A stretch of DNA of 64,000 bases. Source: Afipia sp. OHSU_II-C1 (GTDB taxonomy: Bacteria; Pseudomonadota; Alphaproteobacteria; Rhizobiales; Xanthobacteraceae). This document shows, piece after piece, positions 63,881 through 64,000 of this stretch. Location of the stretch: assembly GCF_000497575.1 (NCBI RefSeq), contig NZ_APJI01000001.1, positions 210,284 through 274,283 on the forward strand, given 5' to 3'. A program made the translations under genes and the position numbers. The first letter of the stretch is position 1, and each line of letters begins with the position of its first letter. The notes under the pieces are model-generated. The model saw only the letters and a list, made by a program, of their open reading frames with translations, searched no databases and was not told the origin of the DNA.

Positions 63881-64000
63881 TCGAAGCCCTTCCGACCAAG
63901 CAGGCCCTGAGGGCGGACGATCAGGAAGATGATCAGCAAGACGAACGACAAGGTGGTTGCATGCGCCGGACCGATTGACCGGCCCCCACTGAGTGGTCCG
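63877..64000 (-). CDS. LIV-type permease (LivH type), C-terminal end only
   Basis: The last 40 residues of a permease that continues beyond the window: PAHATTLSFVLLIIFLIV then RPQGLLGRKGFE, the standard LivH C-terminus. The stop at 63877 overlaps the LivM-type start (ATGA). The binding-protein gene of this transporter is not in the window. Confidence 0.88.
   Translation of the reverse strand, partial: GPLSGGRSIGPAHATTLSFVLLIIFLIVRPQGLLGRKGFE

Overview
The window looks like chromosomal DNA from an alphaproteobacterium, most likely Rhizobiales of the Bradyrhizobium/Afipia/Rhodopseudomonas type. This is inferred from the gene repertoire: a PiT transporter, a DUF3734-type patatin, a DUF6489 protein, many LIV-type ABC transporters and several molybdenum hydroxylases. 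No rRNA, tRNA, CRISPR array, insertion sequence or phage gene was seen. Coding density is high and most gene junctions are short overlaps, so long operons are likely.

Layout. 1-7.1 kb holds general functions: the N-terminal part of a ZntB/CorA-type metal transporter, acetoacetate decarboxylase with a scrap of a 3-hydroxybutyrate dehydrogenase gene beside it, a patatin-like phospholipase, a PiT phosphate transporter, an orphan polysaccharide co-polymerase and ferredoxin-NADP+ reductase. 7.1-23.3 kb is a nicotinate island. NicAB (Mo hydroxylase with c-type cytochromes) would make 6-hydroxynicotinate, a 6-hydroxynicotinate reductase would reduce the ring, and an enamidase would open it. The same stretch holds a LIV transporter, a MarR regulator, an ApbE-like UPF0280 protein, two paralogous AA_synth proteins and nicotinate phosphoribosyltransferase. 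23.4-31.4 kb is one operon for a Dpp/Opp-type transporter, an AtzG/AtzE/HpxZ amidohydrolase set and a GntR regulator. 32.2-36.8 kb is a CoxSLM-type Mo hydroxylase with an unknown protein and a divergent HxlR regulator. 36.8-42 kb encodes a FAH-family protein, an enoyl-CoA hydratase, a CaiB CoA-transferase, a LIV-type binding protein and a second HxlR regulator. 42.2-54.5 kb is a long operon: Fe-type alcohol dehydrogenase, thioesterase, CoxG, enoyl-CoA hydratase homologue, CoxM/CoxS, lactonase-like MBL hydrolase, CoxL, atypical SDR, acyl-CoA ligase, aldehyde dehydrogenase and esterase. 54.7-60.5 kb carries a LIV transporter, its binding protein and a regulator made of two fused HxlR domains. 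60.7-64 kb carries a CnbZ-like deaminase and a further LIV transporter cut by the window end.

The catabolic part repeats one plan: a substrate-specific ABC importer, a molybdenum hydroxylase or CoA-linked enzyme set, and a small dedicated repressor. Palindromic or repeated DNA sites lie where each repressor would be expected to act. The nicotinate set joins an oxygen-independent, cytochrome-linked hydroxylase to a reductive ring-opening route described in Eubacterium barkeri, and its operon adds three conserved proteins of unknown role. The 42-54 kb operon is not a pathway I recognise. It combines a Mo hydroxylase, a lactonase-like enzyme, an alcohol and an aldehyde dehydrogenase, a CoA ligase, and two enzymes (SDR and crotonase) that lack their usual catalytic residues.
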